In this document: positions 49,114-60,825 of the stretch, in pieces
How the letters are laid out: each line of letters starts with the position of its first letter
Position numbering within the stretch: position 1 is the stretch's first letter
Assembly: GCA_018069465.1 (NCBI GenBank)
Contig: JAGPUW010000008.1
Span: 248,001 to 312,000, forward strand
Source of the DNA: Gammaproteobacteria bacterium
Lineage (GTDB): Bacteria; Pseudomonadota; Gammaproteobacteria; Pseudomonadales; Porticoccaceae
Length of the DNA: 64,000 bases
Reading direction: 5' to 3'
Position numbers and translations under genes: made by a program
Notes under the pieces: model-generated
What the model was told of the DNA's origin: nothing
Database searches by the model: none
Seen by the model: only the letters and a program-made list of their open reading frames with translations

Positions 49114-49830
49114 ATGAAAAAATTTCTAAGTTCTTTAATCATCGTAATGATGATCTTACACAGCCAGATTGCTTACTCAGAATTGAGCGGGAGTATTTCA
49201 ATAGTTAGCGATTACCGCGCAAGGGGTATTTCACAATCGGGGGAAAAACCTGCAGTGCAAGGTTGGGTAGAATATTTTCATGAATCAGGCTTTTACACTG
49301 GTTGGTGGGGAAGTAATGTTGACTATTACCGCTCAAGTGATCCGATTGATAATAAGGAACGGGTTGAACATGACCTCTATATTGGTTATTTCAATCAACT
49401 TGGTAAAAACCTGTCATACGACATCACTTATTATGAGTACATATATCCAGGCACTGAATCAGATGTGGATTTTAGCGAGCTTGTCCTGGGGGTCGATTTT
49501 TACAACCTTCGAATGGTCTACTGGTATACGAATGATTCATTTAATACTGGCGAAGATTATAGTTACATTGAAGCTGACTATAAGGTGCCTTTACCCAGTG
49601 GTTTCAGCCTTACCTTTCATGCTGGCTACTCGTTCGGAGATGCGCTGGATCTAGCCATTTTTGGTTATGAAGAATATCTTAATTACTCGATAACTCTCGA
49701 CAAAAGGCTTGCCGGGCTCAATTTATCTATAGGCTATTCAGATACCAATATTGGCGGTAAGTTTGTGGTAAACGATGACTATAATGCCAACCAGAATGCG
49801 GTGCTATTTTCGCTGTCAAAAGAATTCTAA
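49114..49830 (+). CDS. TorF/TIGR02001-family outer-membrane beta-barrel protein
   Basis: 238 residues: a signal peptide (cleavage near IAYS), then ELSGSISIVSDYRARGISQS, the family-typical start of the mature chain, then amphipathic strands rich in Tyr and Gly, ending in Phe (LFSLSKEF) as outer-membrane barrels do. The family function is unknown; members are often placed near transport or respiratory genes. The coding sequence is clearly more AT-rich than the rest of the window, which suggests recent transfer. Confidence 0.8.
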   Translation: MKKFLSSLIIVMMILHSQIAYSELSGSISIVSDYRARGISQSGEKPAVQGWVEYFHESGFYTGWWGSNVDYYRSSDPIDNKERVEHDLYIGYFNQLGKNLSYDITYYEYIYPGTESDVDFSELVLGVDFYNLRMVYWYTNDSFNTGEDYSYIEADYKVPLPSGFSLTFHAGYSFGDALDLAIFGYEEYLNYSITLDKRLAGLNLSIGYSDTNIGGKFVVNDDYNANQNAVLFSLSKEF

Positions 49831-50076
49831 AAGAACAACGGGGTCGAATTGAACCTCCTCCAATTTAATTAAAGAGATTAAAGGGAGTGAGCCTGCTTTC
49901 CAAAGATGACACCTAACAACGTGATCTACACTAACCCGCTGCACATGCATGGCAGCTCAAACCGACGCCAAGCTAGAACGAGAATGTCGTGTCTTGCGCC
50001 AAGGTGTAAAAACTTTTACCCTAAAGCCTCGCAATAACCTGTCGACGTCCACAAAAATTAGAACAAGGGACATTTG

Positions 50077-51060
50077 ATGAAAGCAATTGTGTTCGATAAC
50101 TACGGCCCACCAGAAGTCTTGTATGTCGAAGAAGTCCCTACGCCGGTTCCGCAGCCAAACGAAATTCTAATTCGGGTTCGAGCGGCGGAGGCCACGAAAT
50201 CAGATTGCGAAATGCGGAAAAGCAAAGGTCCTATCAAGTGGGTTTGGCCGTACTTACGCATCGCAACCGGAATCCTTCGGCCTTCTCGCGGTCGGATTCT
50301 GGGATGGTATTTTGCTGGCGAAGTCGAAAGTGTAGGGGCGAAGGTGACTCACTTCAAACCTGGCGACCGTGTTTTTGGCTGCACAAAACTTAGATTTGGA
50401 GCGTACGGAGAATACGTAACGCTTCCTGAAAGCTATACAGTAGCGCTCATGCCTGAAGACATGAGCTTCGAAGACGCTGCGGCAGTGCCACTTGGGGGAC
50501 TAAATGCCCTCCACTTCTTGCGAAGAGCGAAAATCAAGCCACATGAGTCAATTTTAGTTATCGGTGCCGGTGGCAGTATAGGCATGTTTACCGTGATGAT
50601 CGCGAAATCGCTTGGCGCCAAGATTACCGTCGTCGACAAAGCAGAGAAATTGCCAATGCTGTTTAAAATAGGGGCAGACGAAGCAATCGATTATCAACGA
50701 GAGGATTATTGGGCCATAGATAAGCGATTTGACGTAGTCTTTAGCACTGTGGCACACAGCGTGTATGACAAGGCTCTATCGGTACTGAATCCGGGCGGTC
50801 GATACATCGTCGCCAATCCACGGTTAGCGGATCTCGTCCGTTCGATTTTTACGTCTTCCTTTACTGATAAGCGGTCCATCGTGGCATTGGCCCTCGAAAA
50901 GCAAGAAGAACTTGAAACACTCAAGTCAATGTTGGAGTTGGGAACAATCCAATCGATCGTAGGGCACGTATTCCCGATGCGCGAAGCTGCCAAAGCGCAT
51001 CATCTGGTCGAATCGGAGGGGCGTCGAGGGGCCGTTGTTTTACAAATGTATCCACCCTAG
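50077..51060 (+). CDS. Zinc-independent MDR-family alcohol dehydrogenase/quinone reductase
   Basis: 327 residues of the medium-chain dehydrogenase superfamily. The N-terminal GroES-like domain (MKAIVFDNYGPPEVLYVEEV, then GWYFAGEVESVGAKVTHFKP) lacks the zinc ligands. The Rossmann motif is VIGAGGSIGMFTVMIAKSLG (about 170-190), with VVDK at the end of the second strand. It probably reduces quinones or enones with NAD(P)H. ATG at 50077 with AAGGGA upstream is better than a TTG one codon earlier. Codon use differs from the neighbours. Confidence 0.85.
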   Translation: MKAIVFDNYGPPEVLYVEEVPTPVPQPNEILIRVRAAEATKSDCEMRKSKGPIKWVWPYLRIATGILRPSRGRILGWYFAGEVESVGAKVTHFKPGDRVFGCTKLRFGAYGEYVTLPESYTVALMPEDMSFEDAAAVPLGGLNALHFLRRAKIKPHESILVIGAGGSIGMFTVMIAKSLGAKITVVDKAEKLPMLFKIGADEAIDYQREDYWAIDKRFDVVFSTVAHSVYDKALSVLNPGGRYIVANPRLADLVRSIFTSSFTDKRSIVALALEKQEELETLKSMLELGTIQSIVGHVFPMREAAKAHHLVESEGRRGAVVLQMYPP

Positions 51061-51172
51061 AAAGCCTGCTAACCGTCGGTCGAGCCATTGTGGCTTATGA
51101 GGGGCATGCAGTCTTGCCCAGAGTGGGCTTAGTTGGGTTCGAAGGGATACGGGGGCGCGTATTACTGCCACA

Positions 51173-51808
51173 TCAGCCCCACCCGCATGCCTTATAACGA
51201 GCAGCCAAGCCCGCATAAAGCGCATCCTTAAAACCCGAATCACTACTGTCTAGCTCACTACTCAATTCAACAAGGTGTTCGTTATCCTCCCGCCCAGCCC
51301 AAACTTTGCTGTAAGTGCCGTCCTGATAGCCGTGGTCCTGACGAAAGAAATTGAGAACATTTTTGCCGATATAACGGGTGTACAGCTCATCAAAATCTAA
51401 GTTTGCGGTTTTAAGCAACAGGGCAAATTCAGTGGGGTTAAAGTCTCGCGTACTTAGGGTGGCGAGGGTGAAGCTTTCGAGCTGATCACGGAAATCGACC
51501 GCCCTGTCACCGCTCTCGCTAACGCTGTTAAAAACTTCAATCAGATTATCCGCCACAGTCTCGGGGTCGTTATCGCCAAGTAGCAACTGGCTTAAGCCAA
51601 AGTGCCAGATGTCGATTAGCTCGAGCTTGACCTGTTCCATGTCGGGTTGCTGGTGCTTCCACCATTTCCAGCCGTAGTGGTCGAGCAGTTCGGCGCATTC
51701 AACCCAAATAGCCCGATACCAGGGGAAGCCCTGCTGGCGCCAGTCGGTGTTAACTTTGCGGTTCATGGCATCTTGCAGGTCGAGCATGGAATTCAAGCGT
51801 GCTTTCAT
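51173..51808 (-). CDS. Dimeric-type dUTP diphosphatase (all-alpha NTP-PPase)
   Basis: 211 residues of the dUTPase_2 family (PF08761). The paired metal motifs are ECAE (ExxE) in AIWVECAELLDHYGWKWWKH and ELID (ExxD) in VKLELIDIWHFGLSQLL, as in all-alpha NTP pyrophosphatases. It would hydrolyse dUTP (and probably dUDP) to dUMP, keeping uracil out of DNA. It is unrelated to the trimeric beta-type Dut, which is not in this window. Confidence 0.87.
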   Translation of the reverse strand: MKARLNSMLDLQDAMNRKVNTDWRQQGFPWYRAIWVECAELLDHYGWKWWKHQQPDMEQVKLELIDIWHFGLSQLLLGDNDPETVADNLIEVFNSVSESGDRAVDFRDQLESFTLATLSTRDFNPTEFALLLKTANLDFDELYTRYIGKNVLNFFRQDHGYQDGTYSKVWAGREDNEHLVELSSELDSSDSGFKDALYAGLAARYKACGWG

Positions 51809-51957
51809 TTGTCGTCCTTCATTTGACTGGCTGTTATCGATAGCGCCGCATATTTTAGCGTATGTAAGAGCCGAACAGGGCCAAATTTACTTGGCCACTG
51901 CGCACTTGCGTTAGAATAGGCGGCCCAGTAATAGAGCCGTAAGAGTCGATCAAGACC

Positions 51958-52179
51958 ATGCCCAGTAGTTTTTTTAATCTCAGCATTTCAGCCCAGGAAT
52001 ATTTACGTGTCTATCGGGGCAGTGCCCGACTAGTGGTGGTGCGCGGCACGGATGGATCAAGCTTGAGCTTTCCGGCGGAGCACTTGCGGCGCTTTGTCAG
52101 CCACGACGGTGTGCAGGGCCGCTTTGAACTAAAGTACGATGCTAGCAATAAGTTTGTCTCACTAGAAAAACTCAGTTAG
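51958..52179 (+). CDS. DUF2835-family protein
   Basis: A 73-residue protein matching DUF2835 (PF11197), a family of small proteins of unknown function in gammaproteobacteria. The sequence has the typical ISAQEYLRVYRGSARLVVVR, FPAEHLRRFVSHDGVQGRF and DASNKFVSLEKL segments. There is no signal peptide or membrane helix. A TAGAAT -10-like hexamer at 51912-51917 lies 41 bases upstream. It is alone between the dUTPase gene and the end of the sdh-suc operon. Confidence 0.85.
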   Translation: MPSSFFNLSISAQEYLRVYRGSARLVVVRGTDGSSLSFPAEHLRRFVSHDGVQGRFELKYDASNKFVSLEKLS

Positions 52180-52195
52180 GGCCGTTTATATTACC

Positions 52196-52217
52196 TGTCG
52201 GTATTTAAATACCGACA
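52196..52217. repeat. 22-bp perfect palindrome
   Basis: TGTCGGTATTT and its exact reverse complement with no spacer, 17 bases after the DUF2835 stop. There is no T-run on either side, so it is an odd terminator; the two-fold symmetry would suit a dimeric DNA-binding protein. Confidence 0.8.
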
Positions 52218-52241
52218 AACACCACAGTAAATCCCAGGCAC

Positions 52242-52264
52242 AAAAAAAGCGGCCGAAGCCGCTT
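52242..52264 (-). terminator. UUCG-loop terminator of the sdh-suc operon
   Basis: On the minus strand, AAGCGGC-TTCG-GCCGCTT followed by T5. The stable UUCG tetraloop and the U-tract make a textbook intrinsic terminator, 22 bases after the sucD stop. Confidence 0.93.
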
Positions 52265-52285
52265 CTTTCGTCACTTCGCTAAAAA

Positions 52286-53158
52286 CTACCAGCCAGTGAT
52301 TTCTTTCAGACCATTGCCGATCTCGGCAAGGCTGCGCACGGTTTTAACACCGGCGTCTTCAAGGGCGGCAAACTTTTCATCAGCCGTGCCTTTACCACCG
52401 GAGATAATCGCACCGGCGTGACCCATACGCTTACCTGCGGGTGCGGTAACACCGGCAATGTAAGACACAACAGGCTTGGTAACATTGGCTTTAATATAAG
52501 CCGCTGCTTCTTCTTCCGCGGTACCACCAATCTCACCAATCATTACGATGGCTTCGGTTTGTGGGTCTTTCTCGAACAGCGCGAGGATGTCGATAAAGCT
52601 CGAACCGGGGATGGGATCACCACCAATACCGACACAGGTTGACTGACCAAAACCAAAGTCAGTGGTCTGCTTAACGGCTTCATAAGTCAAAGTACCTGAG
52701 CGCGACACAACACCGACTTTGCCTGGCAGGTGAATGTGACCGGGCATAATGCCGATCTTGCACTCACCTGGAGTGATAACACCGGGGCAGTTAGGGCCAA
52801 TCAAAATGGCACCGAGATCGTCACATTTTACTTTGCACTGCAGCATATCCAGCGTCGGAATGCCTTCGGTAATGCAGACAATTAACTTGATGCCGGCATT
52901 GGCCGCTTCAAGAATAGAGTCTTTACAGAAGGGGGCGGGAACATAAATAACCGATGCGTCGGCACCCGTCGTAGCCAGAGCTTCGGCAACCGTGTTAAAC
53001 ACGGGCAGACCCAAATGCGTTTGTCCGCCTTTGCCCGGGGTTACGCCACCAACCAGTTGCGTGCCATAAGCCAGCGCCTGTTCGGAGTGCATAGTACCCT
53101 GTGAGCCGGTAAAGCCCTGGCAAATAACCTTAGTGTCTTTATTGATCAAAATGCTCAT
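52286..53158 (-). CDS. sucD: Succinyl-CoA synthetase alpha subunit
   Basis: Catalytic subunit of the ADP/GDP-forming synthetase converting succinyl-CoA to succinate with substrate-level phosphorylation. The 290 residues have the CoA-binding Rossmann domain ([20 protein letters not shown]) and the phosphohistidine His247 in [19 protein letters not shown]. Its ATG overlaps the sucC stop by one base (TAATG), so the two subunits should be made in equal amounts. It is the last gene of the operon. Confidence 0.97.
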   Translation of the reverse strand: MSILINKDTKVICQGFTGSQGTMHSEQALAYGTQLVGGVTPGKGGQTHLGLPVFNTVAEALATTGADASVIYVPAPFCKDSILEAANAGIKLIVCITEGIPTLDMLQCKVKCDDLGAILIGPNCPGVITPGECKIGIMPGHIHLPGKVGVVSRSGTLTYEAVKQTTDFGFGQSTCVGIGGDPIPGSSFIDILALFEKDPQTEAIVMIGEIGGTAEEEAAAYIKANVTKPVVSYIAGVTAPAGKRMGHAGAIISGGKGTADEKFAALEDAGVKTVRSLAEIGNGLKEITGW

Positions 53159-54324
53159 TATTTACCCTCCGCTGCTTTAACAACTGCTTCTGCTGCGTTG
53201 GTCAAGCTAGTGGCAGCGATAATATTTAAACCACTATCGGCCAGCACTTTTGAGCCGATTTCTGCATTGTTACCTTCAAGGCGCACAACAACCGGTACGT
53301 TGACGCCGACTTCTTCAACGGCACCGATAATGCCTTCAGCGATGAGATCACAACGCACGATGCCGCCAAAGATATTCACCAGCACCGCTTTTACGTTGGT
53401 GTCAGAGAGGATGATTTTAAAAGCCTCTGTGACGCGTTCTTTGGTGGCACCGCCGCCTACGTCGAGGAAGTTGGCGGGAAAGCCACCGTGAATCTTAACG
53501 ATATCCATCGTGCCCATGGCCAGGCCAGCGCCGTTTACCATGCAGCCGATAGTGCCGTCGAGGGCAACGTAGTTCAGTTCCCATTCCGCAGCCTGAGCTT
53601 CGCGCGCATCTTCCTGGCTGGGATCGTGGAATTCTTTCAGCTCGGGGTGACGATACATGGCATTGCTATCGATGGTTATTTTCGCATCGAGGCAGTGCAG
53701 ATTGCCTTCGTCGGTAATCACCAGCGGGTTAATTTCCAGCAGGGCCAAATCTTTATCTTCAAACAACTTGGCGAGGCCCAGGAAGATTTTAGTGAACTGA
53801 CCTACCTGTGCACCACTGAGACCGAGGGCAAAAGCCAGCTCGCGACCCTGGTAGGGCTGAGCACCGGTCAGCGGATCAATCTCCGCTTTGAGGATTTTCT
53901 CAGGCGTCTGTTCGGCGACAGTCTCGATTTCGACACCGCCTTCGGTAGAGGCCATAAAGATAATGCGACGGCTTGAGCGATCGACAACCGCGCCGAGGTA
54001 GAGCTCATCGGCGATTTCGGTGCAAGTCTCAACCAGAATGCGGCTCACGGGCTGACCGTTGGCATCCGTCTGATAAGTGACCAGGTTTTTACCCAACCAC
54101 TGCTCGGCAAAGGCTTTGATTTCTTCTTTGGTTGTCACCAGCTTAACGCCACCGGCTTTACCGCGACCACCAGCGTGCACCTGGGCTTTAACCACCCATT
54201 TGTCACCACCAATTTTATCGGCCGCTGCTACCGCTTCCTCAGCGGTAGAGGCAGCGATGCCCTTTGATACGGGCAAGCCGTATTCGGCAAACAACTGTTT
54301 GCCCTGGTATTCATGTAGATTCAT
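53158..54324 (-). CDS. sucC: Succinyl-CoA synthetase beta subunit
   Basis: Nucleotide-binding subunit of the synthetase: an ATP-grasp domain ([36 protein letters not shown]) followed by a flavodoxin-like ligase domain ([18 protein letters not shown]). The 388-residue length matches E. coli SucC. It follows lpd by 85 bases and overlaps sucD by one base. Confidence 0.97.
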   Translation of the reverse strand: MNLHEYQGKQLFAEYGLPVSKGIAASTAEEAVAAADKIGGDKWVVKAQVHAGGRGKAGGVKLVTTKEEIKAFAEQWLGKNLVTYQTDANGQPVSRILVETCTEIADELYLGAVVDRSSRRIIFMASTEGGVEIETVAEQTPEKILKAEIDPLTGAQPYQGRELAFALGLSGAQVGQFTKIFLGLAKLFEDKDLALLEINPLVITDEGNLHCLDAKITIDSNAMYRHPELKEFHDPSQEDAREAQAAEWELNYVALDGTIGCMVNGAGLAMGTMDIVKIHGGFPANFLDVGGGATKERVTEAFKIILSDTNVKAVLVNIFGGIVRCDLIAEGIIGAVEEVGVNVPVVVRLEGNNAEIGSKVLADSGLNIIAATSLTNAAEAVVKAAEGK

Positions 54325-54409
54325 GTTCTAGTCCCAACTCGTTGACGAGAAAAAAAAGATAAGCCATTGCACGGAAGCTATGATGCCCCCTATGCGCTGA
54401 ACTCAATTA

Positions 54410-55873
<1,464 letters not shown>

Positions 55874-55891
55874 TTATCAACAAACTAACGT

Positions 55892-57121
55892 TTATATCTC
55901 AAGTAAAATCTTTGCAGGATTCTCAATCATATCCTTGATGGCTACGAGGAAGAGCACCGCGTCTCGACCGTCAATAATACGGTGGTCGTAGGACAGCGCA
56001 AGATTCATCATCGGTCGGATAACCACCTTGCCATCTTCTGCGATGGGGCGCTCTTTAATGGCATGCATGCCGAGAATGGCAGCCTGGGGTGGATTCAAAA
56101 TCGGTGTCGACACCAGAGAGCCGAACACCCCGCCATTGGTGATGGTGAAGGTGCCGCCGGTGATTTCATCGATACTCAATTTGCCATCACGGGCCTTGCC
56201 ACCGTACTCGGCAATTTTGTTTTCAATTTCAGCGATACTCATTTGGTCAACATCGCGCAACACTGGCACCACTAAACCGCGATCACTGGATACCGCAACG
56301 CCGATATCCTGATAGCCGTGATAGACAACATCGGAGCCGTCGAGGGAGGCATTCACCAGCGGGAAGCGCTTCAGTGCTTCAACTGCGGAGCGCACGAAAA
56401 AGCCCATAAAGCCGAGACGCGTGCCATTGTGCACCGAGGTAAACTGATCTTTGAACTGTGTCCGCAGATCCATAATGCGATGCATATCGACTTCGTTGAA
56501 GGTGGTCAGCATCGCTGTCGTCTGAGTCACATCAAGCAGGCGCTCAGCGATACGGGCGCGCATGCGGGTCATCGGCACACGCTTTTCAACGCGCTCGCCA
56601 GCACTCAGGGCCAGGCCACTATCGGCAGGAGCGATGGGTGGTGCCGCTGTTGGGCTGACAGCGGCCGCAGCCGGGGCAGCGGGAGTGACTGGCGCCGCCA
56701 CAAAATTAACCACGTCTTCTTTGGTGATGCGCCCGTCTTTACCACTGCCGGCAATAGCGACAAGATCAATACCTTTCTCGTCGGCAAGTTTGCGCGCCGC
56801 AGGGCTGGCTGGGGCGGCATCGCCCTCAGCTGCTTCAGGCGTACTCGCTGTTGCATCGGCAGATGCAGGGCTGGCCACCACAGCGCCACTTTCGAAGCGC
56901 GCCATCACCTCACCACTGAGCAAGAGAGCACCTTCCTCTTTGAGGATCTCCACTAGCACGCCGCTCTGGGCGGCAACAACTTCGAGCACAACCTTATCGG
57001 TCTCTACGTCCACCAATAAATCGTCCCGCTGCACAGTGTCACCGACCTGTTTGTGCCAGGTTGCGACCTCACCTTCCTGAACGGACTCGGGAAAAGCTGG
57101 GACCTTAATATCGATTAGCAT
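55892..57121 (-). CDS. sucB: Dihydrolipoyl succinyltransferase (E2 of 2-oxoglutarate dehydrogenase)
   Basis: Core of the complex, carrying succinyl on lipoate to CoA. The 409 residues have a lipoyl domain (lipoylated Lys43 in [10 protein letters not shown]), an Ala/Pro linker, a peripheral subunit-binding domain ([20 protein letters not shown], about 110-145), a second Ala/Pro-rich linker and the catalytic domain ending with the His380/Asp384 motif [11 protein letters not shown]. It lies between sucA and lpd. Confidence 0.97.
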   Translation of the reverse strand: MLIDIKVPAFPESVQEGEVATWHKQVGDTVQRDDLLVDVETDKVVLEVVAAQSGVLVEILKEEGALLLSGEVMARFESGAVVASPASADATASTPEAAEGDAAPASPAARKLADEKGIDLVAIAGSGKDGRITKEDVVNFVAAPVTPAAPAAAAVSPTAAPPIAPADSGLALSAGERVEKRVPMTRMRARIAERLLDVTQTTAMLTTFNEVDMHRIMDLRTQFKDQFTSVHNGTRLGFMGFFVRSAVEALKRFPLVNASLDGSDVVYHGYQDIGVAVSSDRGLVVPVLRDVDQMSIAEIENKIAEYGGKARDGKLSIDEITGGTFTITNGGVFGSLVSTPILNPPQAAILGMHAIKERPIAEDGKVVIRPMMNLALSYDHRIIDGRDAVLFLVAIKDMIENPAKILLEI

Positions 57122-57173
57122 CGGCTATCTTCCTTCCTGTTGAAACGGATCACTTAAACGCGTCATAACGGGT

Positions 57174-60008
57174 TTAAAAATTGAGATCCAGGGCCTCGTT
57201 GACGAATTTCTTTTGCTCTTCTAAGTGGGCTGACATATAGCCACCCGCCGGTGCTGCACGTGCGGGTCTGCCCACGTAGCGCAAATAAAGTGGGCTTTTA
57301 GAGGCGTGTATTGCCTTGCGAATATGGTGCTGGCCATTAAACCAGACCCCCTGATTCAATGGCTCTTCCTGACACCAGAGAATATCCTGCAGGTTTTTAT
57401 AGCGCTTAAGCTGTGCCGTTAGCACCTTCTCATCGAAGGGATAAAGCTGCTCGATGCGTATTAGCGCGACGTCTTCCTGGCCGCGCGATTCACGCTCTTC
57501 CAATAAATGGTAGTAGACCTTGCCACTGCACAGCACGACTCGCTTGACCTTCTTCGCCTCGAGCTGATCGGGAATAATGGTCTCAAATCCGCCTTCGGAT
57601 AAGTCTTCCAAAGAGGAGGTTGCCAGCTTGTGGCGCAAAATCCACTTCGGACTCATCACGATCAAAGGCTTGCGCATCGGCCGGATAGCCTGGCGGCGCA
57701 GCATGTGAAATAACTGGGCAGGCGTGGTCGGATTACAGATTTGAATATTGTGCTCGGCGGCAAGCTGTAAAAAGCGCTCCAGACGCGCCGACGAGTGCTC
57801 TGGCCCCTGCCCTTCATAACCATGGGGCAACAGCATGGTGAGGCCACTCAAGCGCCCCCATTTCTGCTCACCACTGGTAATAAACTGGTCGATAACCACC
57901 TGGGCACCGTTCGCAAAATCACCAAACTGCGCCTCCCAGATCACAAGACCCTGGGGTGTGCCGGTGCTGTAACCGTATTCAAAAGCCAGCACCGCCTCTT
58001 CAGACAGGTAGGAATCGTACAGGGCAAAGAGGGGCTGATCTTCCTTAATATGCAGCAAGGGCGTGTAAGCTTCACCATCTTTTTGATTGTGCGCCACGGC
58101 GTGACGGTGGGAAAAAGTGCCGCGCCCGGAATCCTGTCCGGTCATGCGCACGCTGTAGCCCTGTTCCAGCAAGGTGCCGTAGGCAAGAATTTCAGCCATA
58201 CCCCAGTTCAACGGCAGTGCACCACCACCCATTTTACGGCGGTCGTCGTATATCTTTTGCACCTGGCGCTGCACCACTATCCCATCGGGAATGTGGTTCA
58301 CTTTCTCTGCCACCTGTTTCAGTAGAGACAGCTCAATCGTGGTGTCGCCCGGAGCATCCCAGTTGTGGCCAAGATAGGGTGCCCAGTCGACAAATAAATC
58401 TTCGTTAGGCTCTGACACCAGATTATTGGCAACACGCTCACCTCTATCCAAACTATCGCGATAGCCGTCGAGCATGGCCTGGGCCGCTTCGGTGGTGATC
58501 AGTGACTCCGCAGCCAGTGTCTGGGCGTATAGTGTGCGGACGGTTTTATGCTGGCGAATCTTTTCATACATCAGCGGCTGAGTGCCAGAGGGTTCGTCTG
58601 TCTCATTGTGGCCACTGCGGCGATAGCAAACCAGATCGACAACCACGTCTTTGCGAAACTGGTAGCGATAATCCATCGCCAGCAGCGTGGCAAACATCAC
58701 CGCGTCGGGGTCGTCCCCGTTGACGTGGATAATGGGCGCCTGCACCATTTTCGCAATGTCCGTGCAGTATTCAGTGGAGCGGGCATCTTCACGCTTACTA
58801 ATCGTAAAACCAACCTGGTTATTGAGTACCAGGTGTACTGTGCCGCCGGTTTTATAACCGCGAGTCTGCGACATCTGGAAAGTTTCCATCACCACGCCCT
58901 GACCGGCAAACGCCGCATCGCCGTGGATGATGACCGGCACCACTTCCGAGCCCTCACTATCGCCACGCCTGTCCTGACGAGCCCGCGTCGAGCCTTCAAT
59001 AACCGGCGCGGAAATTTCCAGGTGGGAGGGGTTGAAGCCCAGCGCCAAATGCAGCTCGCCACCGGGGGTCATGACATTCGAGGAAAAGCCCTGGTGATAT
59101 TTCACATCACCCGAGGTATTGAGCAGCTTTTTACCTTCAAATTCGTCAAACAATTCAGCCGGGTTTTTACCGAGCACGTTGACCAGTACATTCAGACGTC
59201 CGCGGTGAGGCATGCCGAGAACAATTTCCCGTGCACCGTATTCACCGGCGCGCTGAATTAAACCGTCGAGCATGGGGATCATGCTCTCCGCACCTTCAAG
59301 ACCAAAACGCTTAGTGCCGGGGTATTTTGAATCGAGGTGTTTTTCCAGACCTTCCGCTGCCGTTAAGCGCTGCAATACGCCAATGCGCGCCTCATCGCCA
59401 TAAGTGGGGCGTGACTGCACGGATTCAAAACGCTGCTGCAACCACTGCTTTTCTGCCAGCGAGGTGATGTGCATAAATTCGGGGCCGACCTGTCCGCAAT
59501 AGGTCGCCTCCATATACTGGGTAATTTCCTGCAGAGTCGCCTCATCTTTACCGATGTAAAGTGGGCCGGTCTGATAGGTAGTATCGAGATCAGCAGCGGT
59601 TAGGCCATGGAAATCGAGCTTTAAATCGGGAACGTCCTCCCTCTCCATCAAGCCCAGGGGATCGAGATTGGCTTTTTGGTGACCCCGCTCGCGATAGGAC
59701 GCCATGAGCTGTAACACTTTGACCTGCTTGCGCTCGTGCTCAACATTAACGCCGCCGGAACCCGGCGCTGGCAGAGGCCGAGAACGCTTGCGCCCCAGCA
59801 ATTCAAAGTGGCTTTGAACCGTCGCGTGAGAGGAGTCGGCACCGGCAAAACCGTTGATGTGCGGCAGGGAATCAAAAAAGGCGCGCCACTCTTCTGGCAC
59901 GCCATTGGGATTATGCAAATAGGTTTCGTACAGGCCTTCAATATAGGCTGCGTTGCCCCCCGAGAAATGGGACGAACTGAGAAACTGCTCCATGATGCTG
60001 TCTTGCAT
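57174..60008 (-). CDS. sucA: 2-oxoglutarate dehydrogenase E1 component
   Basis: Thiamine-diphosphate enzyme decarboxylating 2-oxoglutarate and succinylating the E2 lipoate. The 944 residues have the N-terminal FLSSSHFSGGNAAYIEGLYE segment that binds the core, the active-site region MPHRGRLNVLVNVLGK and the ThDP motif from GDAAFAGQG to LVLNNQ. ATG at 60008 (MQDSIMEQFLSS) is preferred; an upstream start would add 15 unlike residues. It is 90 bases after sdhB. Confidence 0.96.
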   Translation of the reverse strand: MQDSIMEQFLSSSHFSGGNAAYIEGLYETYLHNPNGVPEEWRAFFDSLPHINGFAGADSSHATVQSHFELLGRKRSRPLPAPGSGGVNVEHERKQVKVLQLMASYRERGHQKANLDPLGLMEREDVPDLKLDFHGLTAADLDTTYQTGPLYIGKDEATLQEITQYMEATYCGQVGPEFMHITSLAEKQWLQQRFESVQSRPTYGDEARIGVLQRLTAAEGLEKHLDSKYPGTKRFGLEGAESMIPMLDGLIQRAGEYGAREIVLGMPHRGRLNVLVNVLGKNPAELFDEFEGKKLLNTSGDVKYHQGFSSNVMTPGGELHLALGFNPSHLEISAPVIEGSTRARQDRRGDSEGSEVVPVIIHGDAAFAGQGVVMETFQMSQTRGYKTGGTVHLVLNNQVGFTISKREDARSTEYCTDIAKMVQAPIIHVNGDDPDAVMFATLLAMDYRYQFRKDVVVDLVCYRRSGHNETDEPSGTQPLMYEKIRQHKTVRTLYAQTLAAESLITTEAAQAMLDGYRDSLDRGERVANNLVSEPNEDLFVDWAPYLGHNWDAPGDTTIELSLLKQVAEKVNHIPDGIVVQRQVQKIYDDRRKMGGGALPLNWGMAEILAYGTLLEQGYSVRMTGQDSGRGTFSHRHAVAHNQKDGEAYTPLLHIKEDQPLFALYDSYLSEEAVLAFEYGYSTGTPQGLVIWEAQFGDFANGAQVVIDQFITSGEQKWGRLSGLTMLLPHGYEGQGPEHSSARLERFLQLAAEHNIQICNPTTPAQLFHMLRRQAIRPMRKPLIVMSPKWILRHKLATSSLEDLSEGGFETIIPDQLEAKKVKRVVLCSGKVYYHLLEERESRGQEDVALIRIEQLYPFDEKVLTAQLKRYKNLQDILWCQEEPLNQGVWFNGQHHIRKAIHASKSPLYLRYVGRPARAAPAGGYMSAHLEEQKKFVNEALDLNF

Positions 60009-60098
60009 CTTTCTAGTCCTGACTGAGTAATTGCCGAATAGGGGTCTTACCAAACTGGGGGAAGGTAGACCCTTCCCCTGCAGTACTTAGCGAGCTTA

Positions 60099-60803
60099 TC
60101 AGGTGCCGCTGCTGAGTAACATAGTGCGGATATGTCCGATAGCCTGTGTCGGGTTGAGACTTTTCGGGCAGACCGATACACAGTTTTGAATACCGTGGCA
60201 GCGAAACACCGAAAAGGGATCATCCAGATTCGACAGGCGCTCTTCAGTGGCCGTATCGCGGGTATCAGCCAAAAAGCGGTAGGCCTGTAAAAGGCCAGCC
60301 GGGCCGATAAATTTATCGGGATTCCACCAGAATGACGGGCAGCTGGTCGAACAACAGGCGCAGAGTATGCACTCGTACAAACCATCGAGTTTTTCCCGCT
60401 CTTCAGGCGACTGCAAACGTTCAATAGCCGGAGCCGGGTTATCGTTAATCAGATAGGGCTGCACTTTTTCGTACTGGGCGTAAAACTGCGCCATGTCGAT
60501 CACCAGATCGCGAATCACCGGCAAACCCGGCAGTGGACGCAGAATCAAAGCGTTCTTTTTGACACACTCCGACAGCGGCGTGACGCAGGCCAAACCATTT
60601 TTGCCGTTCATGTTAACGCCATCGGAGCCACAGACCCCCTCGCGACAAGAGCGACGGAAAACCAGCGTCGGATCCTCAGCCTTGAGCATCTCGAGCACGT
60701 CCAGCACCATAATATCTTTGCCTTCGGTGTCCAGCTGAAAATCCTGCATATACGGCGCTGAATCCGTATCGGGGTTATAGCGATAAATACTTACTTTGAG
60801 CAT
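60099..60803 (-). CDS. sdhB: Succinate dehydrogenase iron-sulfur subunit
   Basis: Carries electrons from SdhA flavin to ubiquinone through three clusters. The 234 residues show the 2Fe-2S ligands (SCREGVCGSDGVNMNG, then a Cys in GLACVTP), 4Fe-4S ligands (CILCACCSTSCP) and 3Fe-4S ligands (CHGIQNCVSVCPKSLNP). It is 22 bases after sdhA. Confidence 0.97.
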   Translation of the reverse strand: MLKVSIYRYNPDTDSAPYMQDFQLDTEGKDIMVLDVLEMLKAEDPTLVFRRSCREGVCGSDGVNMNGKNGLACVTPLSECVKKNALILRPLPGLPVIRDLVIDMAQFYAQYEKVQPYLINDNPAPAIERLQSPEEREKLDGLYECILCACCSTSCPSFWWNPDKFIGPAGLLQAYRFLADTRDTATEERLSNLDDPFSVFRCHGIQNCVSVCPKSLNPTQAIGHIRTMLLSSGT

Positions 60804-60825
60804 ATCTTAGGCAGCCCTACTTGGA

